Source: Kiritimatiellia bacterium (GTDB taxonomy: Bacteria > Verrucomicrobiota > Kiritimatiellia > CAIVKH01). From it: a stretch of 64,000 nucleotides of DNA. The DNA is taken from assembly GCA_027493775.1 (NCBI GenBank), contig JAOSKE010000001.1:677651-741650 (forward strand), in the 5' to 3' direction. The notes under the pieces are model-generated. The model saw nothing but the letters and a program-made list of their open reading frames with translations. It searched no databases and was not told the DNA's origin. Numbering within the stretch: the first letter of the stretch is position 1; the number at the start of each line of letters is the position of its first letter. Below, piece after piece: positions 1-10,900 of this stretch. Made by a program: the position numbers and the translations under genes.

Positions 1-95
1 CTACCAAGCTCAGTGAAATCGTGAACAACCCAACAATTCCCATTCCACGGCCTTCCCACCGTTAAAAAAACAACACCCAGCTCTTAGCCTCGCCA

Positions 96-162
96 CTGTA
101 GCCGCCCGCGGTGAGGGCGGTCTTAAAATCACCTCTCCCGCGGTCATCGCCCGCGGCTACAG
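96..162. repeat. imperfect inverted repeat
   Basis: The arms CTGTAGCCGC (from 96) and GCGGCTACAG (ending 162) are exact reverse complements and enclose GC-rich, partly complementary sequence. It is the first of several palindromic units in the gene-free stretch 1-474. Nothing here looks coding: the open frames have no ribosome site or recognisable domain. Confidence 0.7.
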
Positions 163-210
163 GAGAAAACAGCCGGATCGGACGATTAGATTCTGACTTG
201 TTGTCCCCGT

Positions 211-331
211 TCCGCCATAGCCTTCGGCGACGGCGGACGCGGCTACAGCATTGCGAACATTCAGTTTGCCGTTTCAGGTAGGGCCCGACCGCTGGGCGGG
301 CCGGAACGTTCACGACGAATCGTGACGTTCC
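211..331. repeat. cluster of two palindromic units
   Basis: Positions 211-237 can form a hairpin with arms TCCGCC and GGCGGA, followed by another CGCGGCTACAG end (238-248) like that at 162. Positions 303-331 form a near-perfect palindrome, with arms GGAACGTTCACGA and TCGTGACGTTCC differing by one bulged base. These look like dispersed intergenic repeats rather than terminators, because no T tract follows. Confidence 0.6.
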
Positions 332-348
332 TATTTCCCTTCGGTTGT

Positions 349-392
349 GCGCCCTACACCTCCCGCGGCGCGCCTGGCAGTCGCGCCCTACC
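349..392. repeat. dispersed intergenic repeat, GCGCCCTAC type
   Basis: Two direct copies of GCGCCCTAC flank a GC-rich core. The 13-mer GTCGCGCCCTACC at 380-392 recurs exactly at 33135-33147, also in an intergenic region, which shows this is a dispersed element. The rest of 1-474 holds no gene that I can support. Confidence 0.6.
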
Positions 393-474
393 AGCCACAA
401 CACAATCGCGAGCGACTCGACATTTGCCGTTTTGAGTCGGGCCCTACTTCCGTCTGCTCGCCTCTTCCAGGAAG

Positions 475-1266
475 CTACGTTCGGCGGGGGGTCAATGAGT
501 GGATTCCTTCGCGAGTGATTTTTTCCAATAGGCGATCAACCTCGGCGCGCTTCGCTGTATTCCGTCGCGCCGTGCGTTCATTCCTTTTTCGTACATTTGA
601 AGCCTTCGTTTTGCTTACGGCATCGGCTATCAGGCCGGGCCGAAAAATGGCCAGCGTGTAAATCAGCCCTGCTAACGCGCCAGCGAGGTGCGCGGAATAG
701 GCAATGCCCCCCACCCCAGGCGAAATCGTGAACAGCAATTGAATTACGCCCAAACCGACTGCGAGCACCCACGCCTTCAGTGTGATGGGGATAATGAAGA
801 ACAGGAGCAGCGTCACACGCCGTTGCGGGAACAGCACAGCGAAGGCAGAGAGCAGACCGAAAATTGCCGCAGAAGCGCCGACGCAAACGCCTTCGTAAGG
901 GTACGTCAACAGAAGCCAGCCGAGTCCACCGAGGATGCCCGATAAAAAATAGAGTGTCAGAAAGTGACGAATTCCAATTGCGCGTTCCACCTCGGAGCCG
1001 AGAAAATAGAACATCAGCATATTCACAAATAAATGGAACGGGCTGCCGTGCAGAAATTGATAGGTGGCGAACTGCCACAATTTGCCCTGCATCGCCCCCG
1101 CCACACTGAGGCCGAACACTCCTTCGAGTCGCAGGTGTAGCATGTTTGCGCTCACTACCTGGAGCAGATAGACGACGATGCAAAGCGCCAGCAGGTAAAA
1201 TGTCGCCTTCGGCAACCCTAGTCGCAATCGCCATGAGCTCATATCCATAAACCAAATAGAACACAT
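475..1266 (-). CDS. rhomboid family intramembrane serine protease
   Basis: Predicted polytopic membrane protein that cleaves transmembrane substrates inside the bilayer. The serine motif GASAAIFG and the histidine motif SAHLAGA, the two parts of the rhomboid catalytic dyad, are both present, as is the upstream HLFVNMLMFYFLGSEVE segment typical of the L1 loop and second helix. About six hydrophobic segments are seen. The C-terminal tail is charged (RNERTARR) and ends in a DRLLEKITREGIHSL stretch like that of many bacterial rhomboids. The start is uncertain. I chose the ATG at 1266 because AAGG lies just upstream; ATGs at 1377 and 1248 are alternatives, and the conserved part begins only about 10-15 residues after 1248. 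It is divergent from the tRNA gene that follows. The substrate is unknown. Confidence 0.85.
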   Translation of the reverse strand: MCSIWFMDMSSWRLRLGLPKATFYLLALCIVVYLLQVVSANMLHLRLEGVFGLSVAGAMQGKLWQFATYQFLHGSPFHLFVNMLMFYFLGSEVERAIGIRHFLTLYFLSGILGGLGWLLLTYPYEGVCVGASAAIFGLLSAFAVLFPQRRVTLLLFFIIPITLKAWVLAVGLGVIQLLFTISPGVGGIAYSAHLAGALAGLIYTLAIFRPGLIADAVSKTKASNVRKRNERTARRNTAKRAEVDRLLEKITREGIHSLTPRRT

Positions 1267-1419
1267 CGCGCCTTGTGCATCCAGTCTTCGCCATAAATAT
1301 TGAGCCGGATTCGGTCGAGTTTTTCGCAAAACCCTGTCAACACTCCACATAAACAAAATGTGTAACCCTTTTGACATCTCCGCTAACGTGTTCTATTTTC
1401 CACGTTTCCGAATATTTAC

Positions 1420-1495
1420 GGGCCGGTAGCTCAGGTGGTAGAGCACGAGACTTTTAATCTTGTGGTCGAGGGTTCGAGTCCCTCCCGGCTCACCA
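1420..1495 (+). tRNA. tRNA-Lys (anticodon UUU)
   Basis: A complete cloverleaf is readable. The acceptor stem GGGCCGG pairs with CCGGCTC (one G-U). The D arm carries AGGTGGTAGA, the anticodon stem CGAGA pairs with TCTTG around loop CTTTTAA, and the T arm is GAGGG-TTCGAGT-CCCTC. The discriminator is A and CCA is encoded. The centre of the anticodon loop reads TTT, hence lysine UUU. The next gene begins 10 bases after the CCA. Confidence 0.97.
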
Positions 1496-1505
1496 TGTTT
1501 CACGT

Positions 1506-2477
1506 ATGAGCCGACGCCGTTTTAGAGCCAAACTTGAACTGCGGCTTGCGCGACTCGCTCTGGCGACGCTGCCTCGCCTTTCACGTCCAACCCTCTGTCG
1601 TTTATCCGTCGTCCTTGGCTCTCTCGCATTTTATTTTGGCGGGGGCCGTACGCGTCGAGTTGCAGAGGCGAACCTTGATCTCGTGTTTCCTGATAAAAGC
1701 CGCGCTGAGAAAAAACGCATTCTCAAGACATCGCTCCAGTCATTCGCATTGGCCATGCTGGATGTGTTTTGGCTGACAAAGGACCCGAACGCGAGACTCG
1801 GCGAGATTGTGGAGTTGGATCCACGCAGCAATCCTCTCGTGCAGCCGGGGCCGATGGTGTGCGTGACCGCGCATCTTGGGAATTGGGAAATTTTTGGGAT
1901 GGCAGTCAGTCGTCAAAGCGGCGAGCCGCTGACAAGCGTGGCTGCTACGCTGAAAAACCATCGCGTGGATGAACTGTTCAATAGTCTGCGTGAAGCAACG
2001 GGCCAACACGTTGTAGCGCGAAAAGGCGCTGCACGACCGTTGATGAAGGCGCTGCGAGAAAATCGAAAAATTGCATTGGTGCTCGATCAGAACACAAAGC
2101 CCATAGAAGGCGGAGTGTTTGTGGATTTTCTCGGTCGGCCCGCCCCCATCTCCGGAGCCGCCGCGTTGCTGGCGCTGCGTACAGGTGCGCCACTGATTGT
2201 AGATGTTCTCCTGCCCATCGCTGGCGGACGTTATCGGAGCAGGGAGACGGTCTTCATTGACAAGACCGGATTACCTAGCGATCACGACGCCGCAATTTTA
2301 GTTCTCACGCAGCGAATTGCGGATGTTTTGTCGGAAATTATTCGGCGTCATCCCGAATATTGGGTGTGGAGCTACAAACGTTGGAAAATTCGTCCACCCG
2401 ACGCGAAGGCGGAAGATTATCCGTATTACTCGCGGCCATTGAATCCAACCGATCTCCCGGTGACAGAACGGGGCTGA
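1506..2477 (+). CDS. lipid A / lysophospholipid acyltransferase (LpxL/HtrB family)
   Basis: Family members transfer a secondary acyl chain to lipid A precursors at the inner face of the inner membrane. The 323-residue length is normal for LpxL/LpxM-like proteins. The catalytic HX4E motif is seen as H123-LGNW-E128, in the context VCVTAHLGNWEIFG. The later LVLDQN motif (acceptor-site region) and the VDFLGRPAPIS segment also match the family. A hydrophobic segment near residues 30-45 would anchor it. The ATG lies only 10 bases downstream of the tRNA 3' end and has no clear Shine-Dalgarno sequence. The gene converges on glgC with about 22 bases between the stops. Its presence supports a Gram-negative LPS-making cell. 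The exact acyl donor and position cannot be told. Confidence 0.9.
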   Translation: MSRRRFRAKLELRLARLALATLPRLSRPTLCRLSVVLGSLAFYFGGGRTRRVAEANLDLVFPDKSRAEKKRILKTSLQSFALAMLDVFWLTKDPNARLGEIVELDPRSNPLVQPGPMVCVTAHLGNWEIFGMAVSRQSGEPLTSVAATLKNHRVDELFNSLREATGQHVVARKGAARPLMKALRENRKIALVLDQNTKPIEGGVFVDFLGRPAPISGAAALLALRTGAPLIVDVLLPIAGGRYRSRETVFIDKTGLPSDHDAAILVLTQRIADVLSEIIRRHPEYWVWSYKRWKIRPPDAKAEDYPYYSRPLNPTDLPVTERG

Positions 2478-2499
2478 TTCACGTTGGGTCGGGACGGGA

Positions 2500-3727
2500 C
2501 TAAATGCGAAAACCTGCGGGGATCGTTGTGTTTTTCGGGATGACGATTACGCCATCGCGAATGGTGTAGAGGGGATTGTTTTCGTCTTTCTTGCCCTCGG
2601 GCGAAATGTACGCGCCGTCACCAATTCTGGCATTTTTATCTATAATCGCATTCTTGATATAGCAGTCCTTGCCAATGCCAAGGGGTGTCACTCCTTCGCC
2701 CAATTTTTTATCGTAGTAGTCCGCGCCCATAATCACCGAGTGTTCAATGACCGTGCCGTCCCCGATAAAGGCGCGAATGCCGATGATGGAATGGAGTATT
2801 CGATGGCCGGAAATGATGCAACCTTCGGAGAGAAGACAACGGTTTAAGTCGCAGCAGTTGATCTTGGACGGCGGCAGATACCGCATGTCCGTATAGATCG
2901 GCGCCTTGGGATCGTAAAAAGTTGAACTCGGGCAACGTATCCGCGAGGGAGAGATTGGTTTCCCAGAACGAACGAATGGTCCCGATATCCTTCCAGTATC
3001 CGTCAAAGATGTAGCTATAAACTTTATGGGATTTAATCGCGCCGGGAATGATGTGTTTTCCGAAATCGGAATGATCCGTTTTCAGTAGTTCCGTGAGCAC
3101 CGCTCGATTGAACACATAAATACCCATGCTCGCGAGAAAACGTTCCTCCTTGTAAATCGGGGCACGAAGTTCATCGAGCGCCGGGGTGTTCCCGGGCTTT
3201 TCGACAAAATTGACGATATGCTGGCTCTCGTCCACCTGCATAATCCCCAATGCGCCCGCCTCCTCGCGCGGCACGGGTTTTGTGCAAATGGTAACATCGG
3301 CTCCATTGGCCTCGTGCTGGCGGATCACTTCACGAAAGTCCATTCGGTAGAGCTGATCACCTGAAAGGATAATGATGTAATCCGGCTCCTCTTCGACGAA
3401 GTAGCGAAGCCCCTGCCGCACGGCATCAGCCGTACCCTGAAACCATTTTTCCGAACTCGGCGTCTGCTGCGCGGCGAGAATCCTGACGTAGCCTTGTGAA
3501 AATTGATCGAACCGGTACGTGCGTTGAACGTGACGATGCAACGACTCGCTATTGAACTGCGTGAGCAGATAAACGGAGCGGATCCCGCTGTTAATACAAT
3601 TGCTAACCGGAATATCAATCAGGCGATATTTACCCGCGATCGGCACCGCCGGCTTTGATCGTTCCAGTGTTAAAGGCAGCAACCGGGTCCCCTGCCCACC
3701 CCCGAGGATCACACTCACCGCATTCAT
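2500..3727 (-). CDS. glgC: glucose-1-phosphate adenylyltransferase (frameshifted in this sequence)
   Basis: Makes ADP-glucose from glucose-1-phosphate and ATP, the committing step of bacterial glycogen synthesis. The N-terminal nucleotidyltransferase signature LGGGQGTRLLPLT is followed by SKPAVPIAGKYRLIDIPVSN, then ILSGDQLYRMD, VEKP and GYWKDIGT. The C-terminal part has the left-handed beta-helix hexapeptide pattern (GCIISG, IGIRAFIGDGTVI) and ends with the typical IVIPKNTTIPAGFRI. The frame changes in the run of five A at 2916-2920 (minus strand TTTTT). Removing one base gives a continuous product of about 408 residues, close to the family norm. A ribosome site (GGAG) precedes the ATG at 3727. 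The interruption is most simply a sequencing error. No other glycogen genes lie nearby. Confidence 0.93.
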
Positions 3728-3768
3728 CGTAAAACTCCGTATGAAACTTGTTTCGTTTCCTTGCCTGC

Positions 3769-3811
3769 GTAGAGGCGACTACGAACACCATCAGGCGTGT
3801 CCGACCCCTAC
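3769..3811. repeat. intergenic inverted repeat with GTAG ends
   Basis: Begins GTAGAGGCG and ends CCGACCCCTAC, so the termini are imperfect inverted copies of each other. It lies between glgC and the lipoprotein gene and resembles the intergenic units at 96-392 and 33118-33147 in having GTAG/CTAC termini and a GC-rich core. Confidence 0.45.
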
Positions 3812-3837
3812 AAACCGATTCTAGCGCATAAAGAACA

Positions 3838-3862
3838 CGGCCCCAAGTAAAACTTGAGGCCG
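3838..3862 (-). terminator. probable intrinsic terminator of the lipoprotein gene
   Basis: The arms CGGCCCCAAGT and ACTTGAGGCCG pair with one mismatch around an AAA loop. On the minus strand the hairpin is followed by TGTTCTTT, a weak T-rich tail. It lies about 35 bases after the stop of the lipoprotein gene. Confidence 0.55.
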
Positions 3863-3896
3863 CGTCCCAAATTAAACTACGAATGGACTAAGGGGT

Positions 3897-4831
3897 TCAA
3901 TCGCCGCCACCGCCTGCCGAACCGGATTCGGCCGCAGTAGGCGCGTAGGGCGACTGGACGGGAGGAAGAAGCTCTTGTGCGCCTTCTCTCGTGATCGTGA
4001 CAATCCCGTACGTGCCGCGCGAAATGGCATCCACGCGAGAAACGATCGGGCTGTTCTTTTCGATCCATGTGCCTTCAAGACGATACTGGATATTTGCCTC
4101 AGTCATGACGTAGGTGTTGACGGTCTGCGTAATGACTTCGTTGTTTTTCGACTTCGAGCTATTGGAGCTCCTGGTGGTGTCCTCTTTGATTATCTTGCCG
4201 GTCGTGTTGTCAATCACGGTGACTGTGACAATCTCTTCATAATAGCCGGTACCTGGTTCACCGAAGATTTCCGTTTTCGTTTTTGTGGTGATCGGGCCGT
4301 CGGTCACGGTTTCAGTTTTGCTAGTAGCGCCATCGGCTGAACTGTTTGATGAGTCGGAGGCAGTTGATGTTGAAGTTTTTACCTCTTGCGAACCTTTGAT
4401 GTCGTCCACCGTCACTGCATGGATTACGCCGACAAACTCGACATCGCGTTGAGCGACGCCGTCTTTGCCCTGCCAACTGATTTGGGACTGTACCAACTCT
4501 GCGCCAGGGGATAACCGCCATCGCCAGTCGGCTGCGAGACAACGCCGGGAGCGCCAACCGAGCCTGAATAATGGGAGCCTTGGCTGTCCACGACTTCGAT
4601 GCGATTTCCGGACTGACGAATCGTCAGGTGAGAAATATTTCCAGCGGAAGTGCGATCCACGGCGCGGCCCCCGATGTTGCCGTTATACACGCCAGAGAAA
4701 TTGATATTCACACCCGCGCCTTGCGAGGTATTGAGCGAATCGCCACCGGAGGACCAATCGCAACCCGTGCCTACTAGAAGGCCCACCCCAACCAACGAGG
4801 CGACCAGCATCATGCATTTCATCTTCATCAT
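3897..4831 (-). CDS. uncharacterised S/T-rich lipoprotein (frameshifted in this sequence)
   Basis: The N terminus is a lipoprotein signal peptide with lipobox LVGTGC (Cys24), preceded by a strong AAGGAG ribosome site. The mature start is low-complexity S/G/N-rich, followed by a beta-rich stretch (FSGVYNGNIGG, ISHLTIRQSGNRIEV). The second half is threonine and serine rich (TETVTDGPITTKTKTEIFG) and ends in AAESGSAGGGGD. The frame breaks near 4495-4505: the first part ends ...YPLAQ and the continuation reads ELVQSQISW. One missing base would restore a product of about 311 residues. It sits 92 bases downstream of the giant protease gene on the same strand and may be co-transcribed. I do not recognise a family. 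Confidence 0.75.
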
Positions 4832-4922
4832 GTTCTCCTTGGCAAATTGCCGCGCGTAAAATCGTTCAAAGCCCGTTACGCTACGGCAGCTTGCCCTATT
4901 CGGTCAACGTCATTTCAGATTT

Positions 4923-7900
4923 CTACGGTGCATTTGTTATGCTCACCCGATAGATTCGATCCACCGCCGGATACAGGTCCGTGTAGGACAATGAGGTCTC
5001 TCCTACGCTGGTCACCCAGTAGAGGTTGCTCCAGCCCGACCCATTCAGGATGTTGGTGGTGAAGTCCACTCGGTATGAGCCGCCATTTGTGGCCGCCCAT
5101 GTAATCACGACCGGCGGACTCATTCCAATGTGCGTGAAGATGGGAGCATCCACGTGGACGTCGAGGTTCGTCCCGAACCAGGAGTCGGCCAACACAATCG
5201 GTCCGTTTGTCCCATAGGGCGAGACAATGTTGTAGTTCCCGAGTGGCAGGAAGCCAAACTGGAAAAGACCGTTTGTGTCGCTAATGCCACAATCAATCAC
5301 GTTGTCGTTGAAGTTCTCGCCGATCAAGCACACTTCTGTATTCGATCCGGGCGCCAACAGGCCGCTGAGTTCAGCGCCTTGCAGGATAGCGATATCATCA
5401 ATGTACCAGCCTCCAGCGACCAGCACGTTTGTGTCCGACTGGAGGGTGAAGCGGACATAGAGATTGCTGTCGTTCCCGACTGCGGCGAGTGGAGTAATGA
5501 CGCGCCGCCACTTGCCTTGGGTATTCGCCGCGTTGTTGCGGTTTGGAATCAGCGGAATGGTCGGACGGTTCAGACCCGATACGCGGGTATTAATATCCGC
5601 CGGGGTGGACGGCCGCACAATATCCACGCGAACGAAGTCGTTGCTATCCGCCAAATCCACCCACTCGTGGAACATCAGGAAATACGGATTCGTATTGTCA
5701 GGATTCGGCGTTGTCATATCCGGGGTACGGAGATCGAAGATGGGACTGAACAGCTGCATCTGGGCATTCGGCGGATATGCGCCAGCCAGCCTTGTTCCAT
5801 AGACCCAGCGCCCGCTATACGCATAAGGAGGCGCGGAATTGCTCGAGTTCCCGAAGGGCCGCGGAATGCCGAGTTCCCATGCGTCGCGCGAATCACGCGG
5901 ATCGCCAAATTCCAACGGATACCGGTGGTACCACATGTTCGTCCAATCCGGCGTCAAGGCGTCAACACCGAGCCTATACACGATTCGATCCTCATTGGGC
6001 GTCTCGTAGGGAATCACCGTTTCGTCGCCAATGACGTAGTATTCATTCGTGAACGTCGTTTCAATCGGCCAGCCCTGCCATGTGAATATGGCGCTGCGCC
6101 AGGCCTCCCCGCGCTCATTATAGCTGAGCACTTCAAGGTCCGCGACGTGTGAGCGTTGCAGCCACGATAGAGCGCCGGGCCATGCGCCAAGACGCTTAAT
6201 GTTGTAGGGAACTGTTTCCGCGCTGCTCAGGTCGCTGGTGACGAGTTTGTTGATGCGGGGATCGCGGTTGGCCGCCGGACCGCCCAACTCGTGTTCGAGC
6301 CCATCGGGTACAAGATCGCGATCCGTATCCGCGCCACCGGGCAGGGTTCCCGTCCGGCCACCGAACAGGAACACGGTTGCGGATGCAGCGTACTTTTTGT
6401 CGGTTCCATCAACGATGCCATATTGACCCAAGCCGAAAGGATCGGGGCGTTCGCCACCGTTTTGGGCATAAATCATGGAACCAAACGCGCGCGGTGTAGG
6501 CCCAATGGACTGCTCCCCTCCTGGATCGACCAATGTCCAGCGATTGGCCGTTGTTTGGTTTAGAATATAATTCTGGTAATCACGATATAGAACCCACGTG
6601 TCGTTGTAATAGTTTTTGCCGTCCGTTCCGCCGAACAACACAAAGCGATCACGTTTTGTGGATCGATACTCGTCCCCAGCGCCGCTTCTATAGAACTCGC
6701 CGCCATAATAGGCAAACATGGCGCCACCGCGAGGGCTTGGCATTTGCCCATCCTGGAAGTCGGCAATCTGCTGCCAGCCACCCTGCACCGCCTCCGTCAC
6801 CTCATTGGTCACGCCGTCTTCATCAACGACAAAGTTCGTTGCGACAGAAGATGGCGTATACGCCCACAAGTCGTTGAGGGGGTTGTTTCTGGAGTCGAAA
6901 CCTCCGAACATCAGCACATCGCCATACCTCGCGTCATACACCATGGAATGCCCCCAACGAGCGGGCGGGGAGACGGCCGTAGGGATCTTCTGCCACGGCA
7001 CATAGCGCACAATTGCTCGTTGGCTGGCATTGCCGGGCTCCAACTCTTCATCATCATCGTCGTCATCGCCATTGCGCAGGCGTCCCTCGAATGTGTCGCC
7101 ATACACGTTATTTCCGTCCATTCCACCAAACACGACAACACGGTTGTATTTGTGGGCATAGACCATGCCAAACGATTTCCGCTGGCTTGGGATTTGAGCC
7201 GTGTTTTCGGTCTGAACGCGGCTGCCAATGTCCCACTTTGGCGGTTGTTTATAGCTCGGAATCCATTCGACTCTGAGGCGAGATTGGTTGTCTCTGAAAA
7301 GCGCGTAATCCGCAACTCCATTGGTTTCCTGGAGAAGGAATCCAATGGCTCTGCCGCGCCAATCCCCGTTGGCAATCAACTCATTGACAATACTCGTGAC
7401 ATCAATCTCCAACAAGGCCGAGCCTGCATCTTGAATCACCTCTCCGTACTGGCTGTAGCGGACATAATTTGTGAAAACTACGGTCAAGGGGGTGGAATTA
7501 AATGACCGATTGAGCCGGGTTGAGGGGGCATCGTTTGCGACATGGACCGTCCCATTCACCCCAGCAAATGTTCCTGCATCCACATATTGCTTGGATGTGC
7601 GATCAACAGCATCAAACTCCGCAGTGACGGTAAATACCGTGTCGGTTAAGGGTCTGCGGCTGACGTCCAGCACGAGTGCGACTTTTGCAAGCTGGTCATA
7701 TGGGGAAACAAACGGGAACTTGGAGAAATAGACTCCCGCCACCTGATTGGTAATTGCAAGGCTTATCTCAATCCGATCCGCTCCCGGGTTGGCGACCGTA
7801 AAATAGGAGCCGGTGTAGTATCCAACGGGTATCTGGTTGTCCGTAAAAGACAGTTTCCCAAGGCCGGTTGTGCCATTAGTGATCGTCACAGAACCCGGAA

Positions 7901-10900
7901 TATTATTAGAAAACTGCGTCGAGGTCAGCGTGTAAGCCACCGAGAAGGCAGATTGATCGTCATCTTCATCGTTAAGCTCGTTGATGGGATCGGGGTCGTC
8001 TGTCGATTTGTACCACGCCATACCCATGGGTTCCGGCAGTTGATATTCATGCTGATTATTCCACCCACCGAGGATGTACATCATATCGTAGCTGGACTCC
8101 TTGAAGCCAAAGTTCCACGGACGATCCTTTGGCTCTCCGAAGTTTTCGCCACCAGCATCCCAATGCTTTTCGCCCGGCTCGCCTGTCTTTGTGTTCAAAT
8201 ATCCGTGCAGCAGGACAGCGCCGAAATCACTCAACCCGGAATGAAGGCCTTGGAACAGCAATGTGCGTGCCGGTGTGAGCAGAGCTTCCGCACTGCGACG
8301 CCATTCATTCGAACGAATGTTGAATTCCCACAAATCCGTGTAGCGATCTGTACCGTCAAGACCGCCCATCACAATCAATTTCCGGCCATCGAGCACGGGA
8401 GTCGCCGTATCGTAATAGCGACTCGGGGCAAATGAGCCGTCGAATTTTCTGATCTTCCTCTCAAATGTCGGATTGTAGACCATCGCGGATCCCCATCGCG
8501 GAGACGGCAAAGGAGAGTCCGGAGAAACTGGCACTTTTTGCCAAAATGGCCGAGAAATGCTATCGGCACTGGGCCATACCAACTCCCACAGATCATTTTC
8601 GGCTTGATCGTAGTGGTTTGTCGCAGCGGCTACATCCCATTCCACGACGAAGTGATCCATAATTGTGTTCGTGTCGGCGACACCCCAGAAACCGTCCCCG
8701 CGCATGTAGATGGCGTTAAAGACCCCTGTGATGATGGCTGGTTCATTATCGGCAAAATTATGGAAGACAAACGGCTCGCCGCTAACCGTCGCATAGACAC
8801 CAATACCCGTAGGGTCGCCCATCCCGAGGGCGACATTCGTTTCTGTTCCACTCAAGAGAGCCTGAACCTTTGCCTGTTCTGCATAGTCAGAAATGACAGC
8901 CAAATATCCATACACATTGGTTTCAGTCGGATGTGGAGTGGTTGCTGCAATTATAGATGCATCCGCCCATGTGCAGGTGGAGCATAAATAAATTTCGTAG
9001 TCACTGCGACGAGCTGCCTGAATTTCGCCCCACTTGCCCGGTACACCCGTTCCATCCATCAGGCGATCACCATCCGTATCTTGCAACGTGGGATTGGCAA
9101 ACAGCGCGTTTTTCTCAAAGCCGTCCGCGACTCCGTCGCCATCGGAGTCGGCATCCCACGGATCCGTGCCGGATCTGGATTCGTTCAAGTTCCAGAGCCC
9201 ATCTTGATCGGGGTCGCCATAGACGCCGAGCGGCGAATAACGGAGGAGCGTGCTGCCGTCTTCCAATGGGAGCGGATCCATCGGGTGTAGACCGCCGAGG
9301 ACTTCATCGCCATCGGGTATGCCGTCACCGTCTGTATCCGCGTTGAACGGATCGGTTGAATAATCCCATACGGGGAAGTCATACGCGAAGGGCCTTCCGA
9401 GCGAGAAGGGCCAACCCACGGGGACATGGCCGTACCAAGCTTGATTGAAGAAGGAAGCGTCGGAAGGATGTCTTCCAAAGAGAGCATCACGAACCAGGTA
9501 TTCCTGCAGGTTCGTCAAGCCGTCGCCGTCCGGATCCTGATCGGCATCCGTGGGGTCAGAAGGATTCAGGGTTGCGTGCGGCGGACGAATATTGCCGAAG
9601 CGATCAAGAACCTCAAACCCATCCGGCATTCCATCGCCGTCCGTATCCCAATCGGTTGGGCCGTCAATGAACCCATCGCCGTCCATATCGCCGCCGTTCC
9701 AATCCGGGAAGAACCCGCCGTCCCGGATTCCGTCCATATCCTTATCCCAGACTTCTTGGCCGTCCAGCAGTCCATCTCCGTCGGTATCGGGATTCAGCGG
9801 ATCGGTGCCGTAGATCATGACTTCTTCATAATCCGGAAGGAAGTCGGCGTCCGTGTCGGCCAGACGCGGCGAGGTGCCGAAGAGATATTCAGCCAAATTC
9901 ACCAAGCCATCGCCGTCCGCATCAAGAAAGGCATCCAGTTTGTTGAGCGGATCAAGGTTGTATTGATATTCCCAGCCATCCGGCATGTAGTCTCCATCCT
10001 TATCGGCATTGCCCGGATCAATCCAGTCATTGGTGTTGGCGATGTGATCCAGCCCCAGGAACTCGAGACGGTTGACCAACCCGTCGTGATCGGGATCCTT
10101 CTCGGCATCCGAATTATCCAGCGGATCCATGACCGAGCCAATCTGTGTGCGGTACTGGTACTCGAAGCCGTCCCACATTCCATCGCCATCGGTGTCCAGC
10201 TTCGCCGGATTCAGATCGGCAAAGATCGGGGTTCCGGCGGCATGTCCAACGCTGACTGCTGCGTTGCTCGGATAGGCTGAGACATTAACAAACTCAATGA
10301 GCGCGGGCGCCTTTGTTGGAACAGTGAGAATCGGATGTGTAATGTCGCCTACAAAGCGATCACCCGCAATGGATACCACCTTGCCGGTACCCGAACCGAA
10401 GTTGTCCACGCCCTTAAGGTAATCGCCGACGAAGAGCGCCTGGACACTCGTTGCGAACTGGAGCGAATTCGTCCTCAATGTGGAATAGGCGTACAGATTC
10501 GTGAGTCCGTCATATCCGACCTCCTCGCCATCCGATGCTCCATCGCCATCGGTATCCGACATCGCAATGTTGAGGCGCACGCCAAACAAGCGATACACAT
10601 CGAATTCCTGTAGGTTGCTAAGGCCGTCAGCATCCGGATCGTCGTTGCGATGATAGAGGAAAATATTGGTGTAGCTCTCGATTTCCAATGCATCGCCCAC
10701 GCGATCAAAGTCGGCATCGGCTTCACGCAGCACAAACGTCATCGTATTTGTGGAGTTTGCAAAAACGGTTACGGGCCGCCTCGCTGTTGCGCGATAACCA
10801 TCCTTGGTCATCGCGATGTTGTGGGTGCCCGGACGTAGTTTGGTCAGCACGGAGATCTCGTTGCTGATTCCTTCATGGAGAACTTCATTCGTGCTAGCAA

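Noticed and set aside
62..403. Small Arg-rich open frame at the left edge
   Set aside because: It runs through the palindromic repeats, has no ribosome site and no family resemblance.
9040..10720. Tandem DNA repeat or CRISPR-like array
   Set aside because: The periodicity comes from degenerate DxDxDG protein repeats. There are no constant repeats with unique spacers anywhere in the window.
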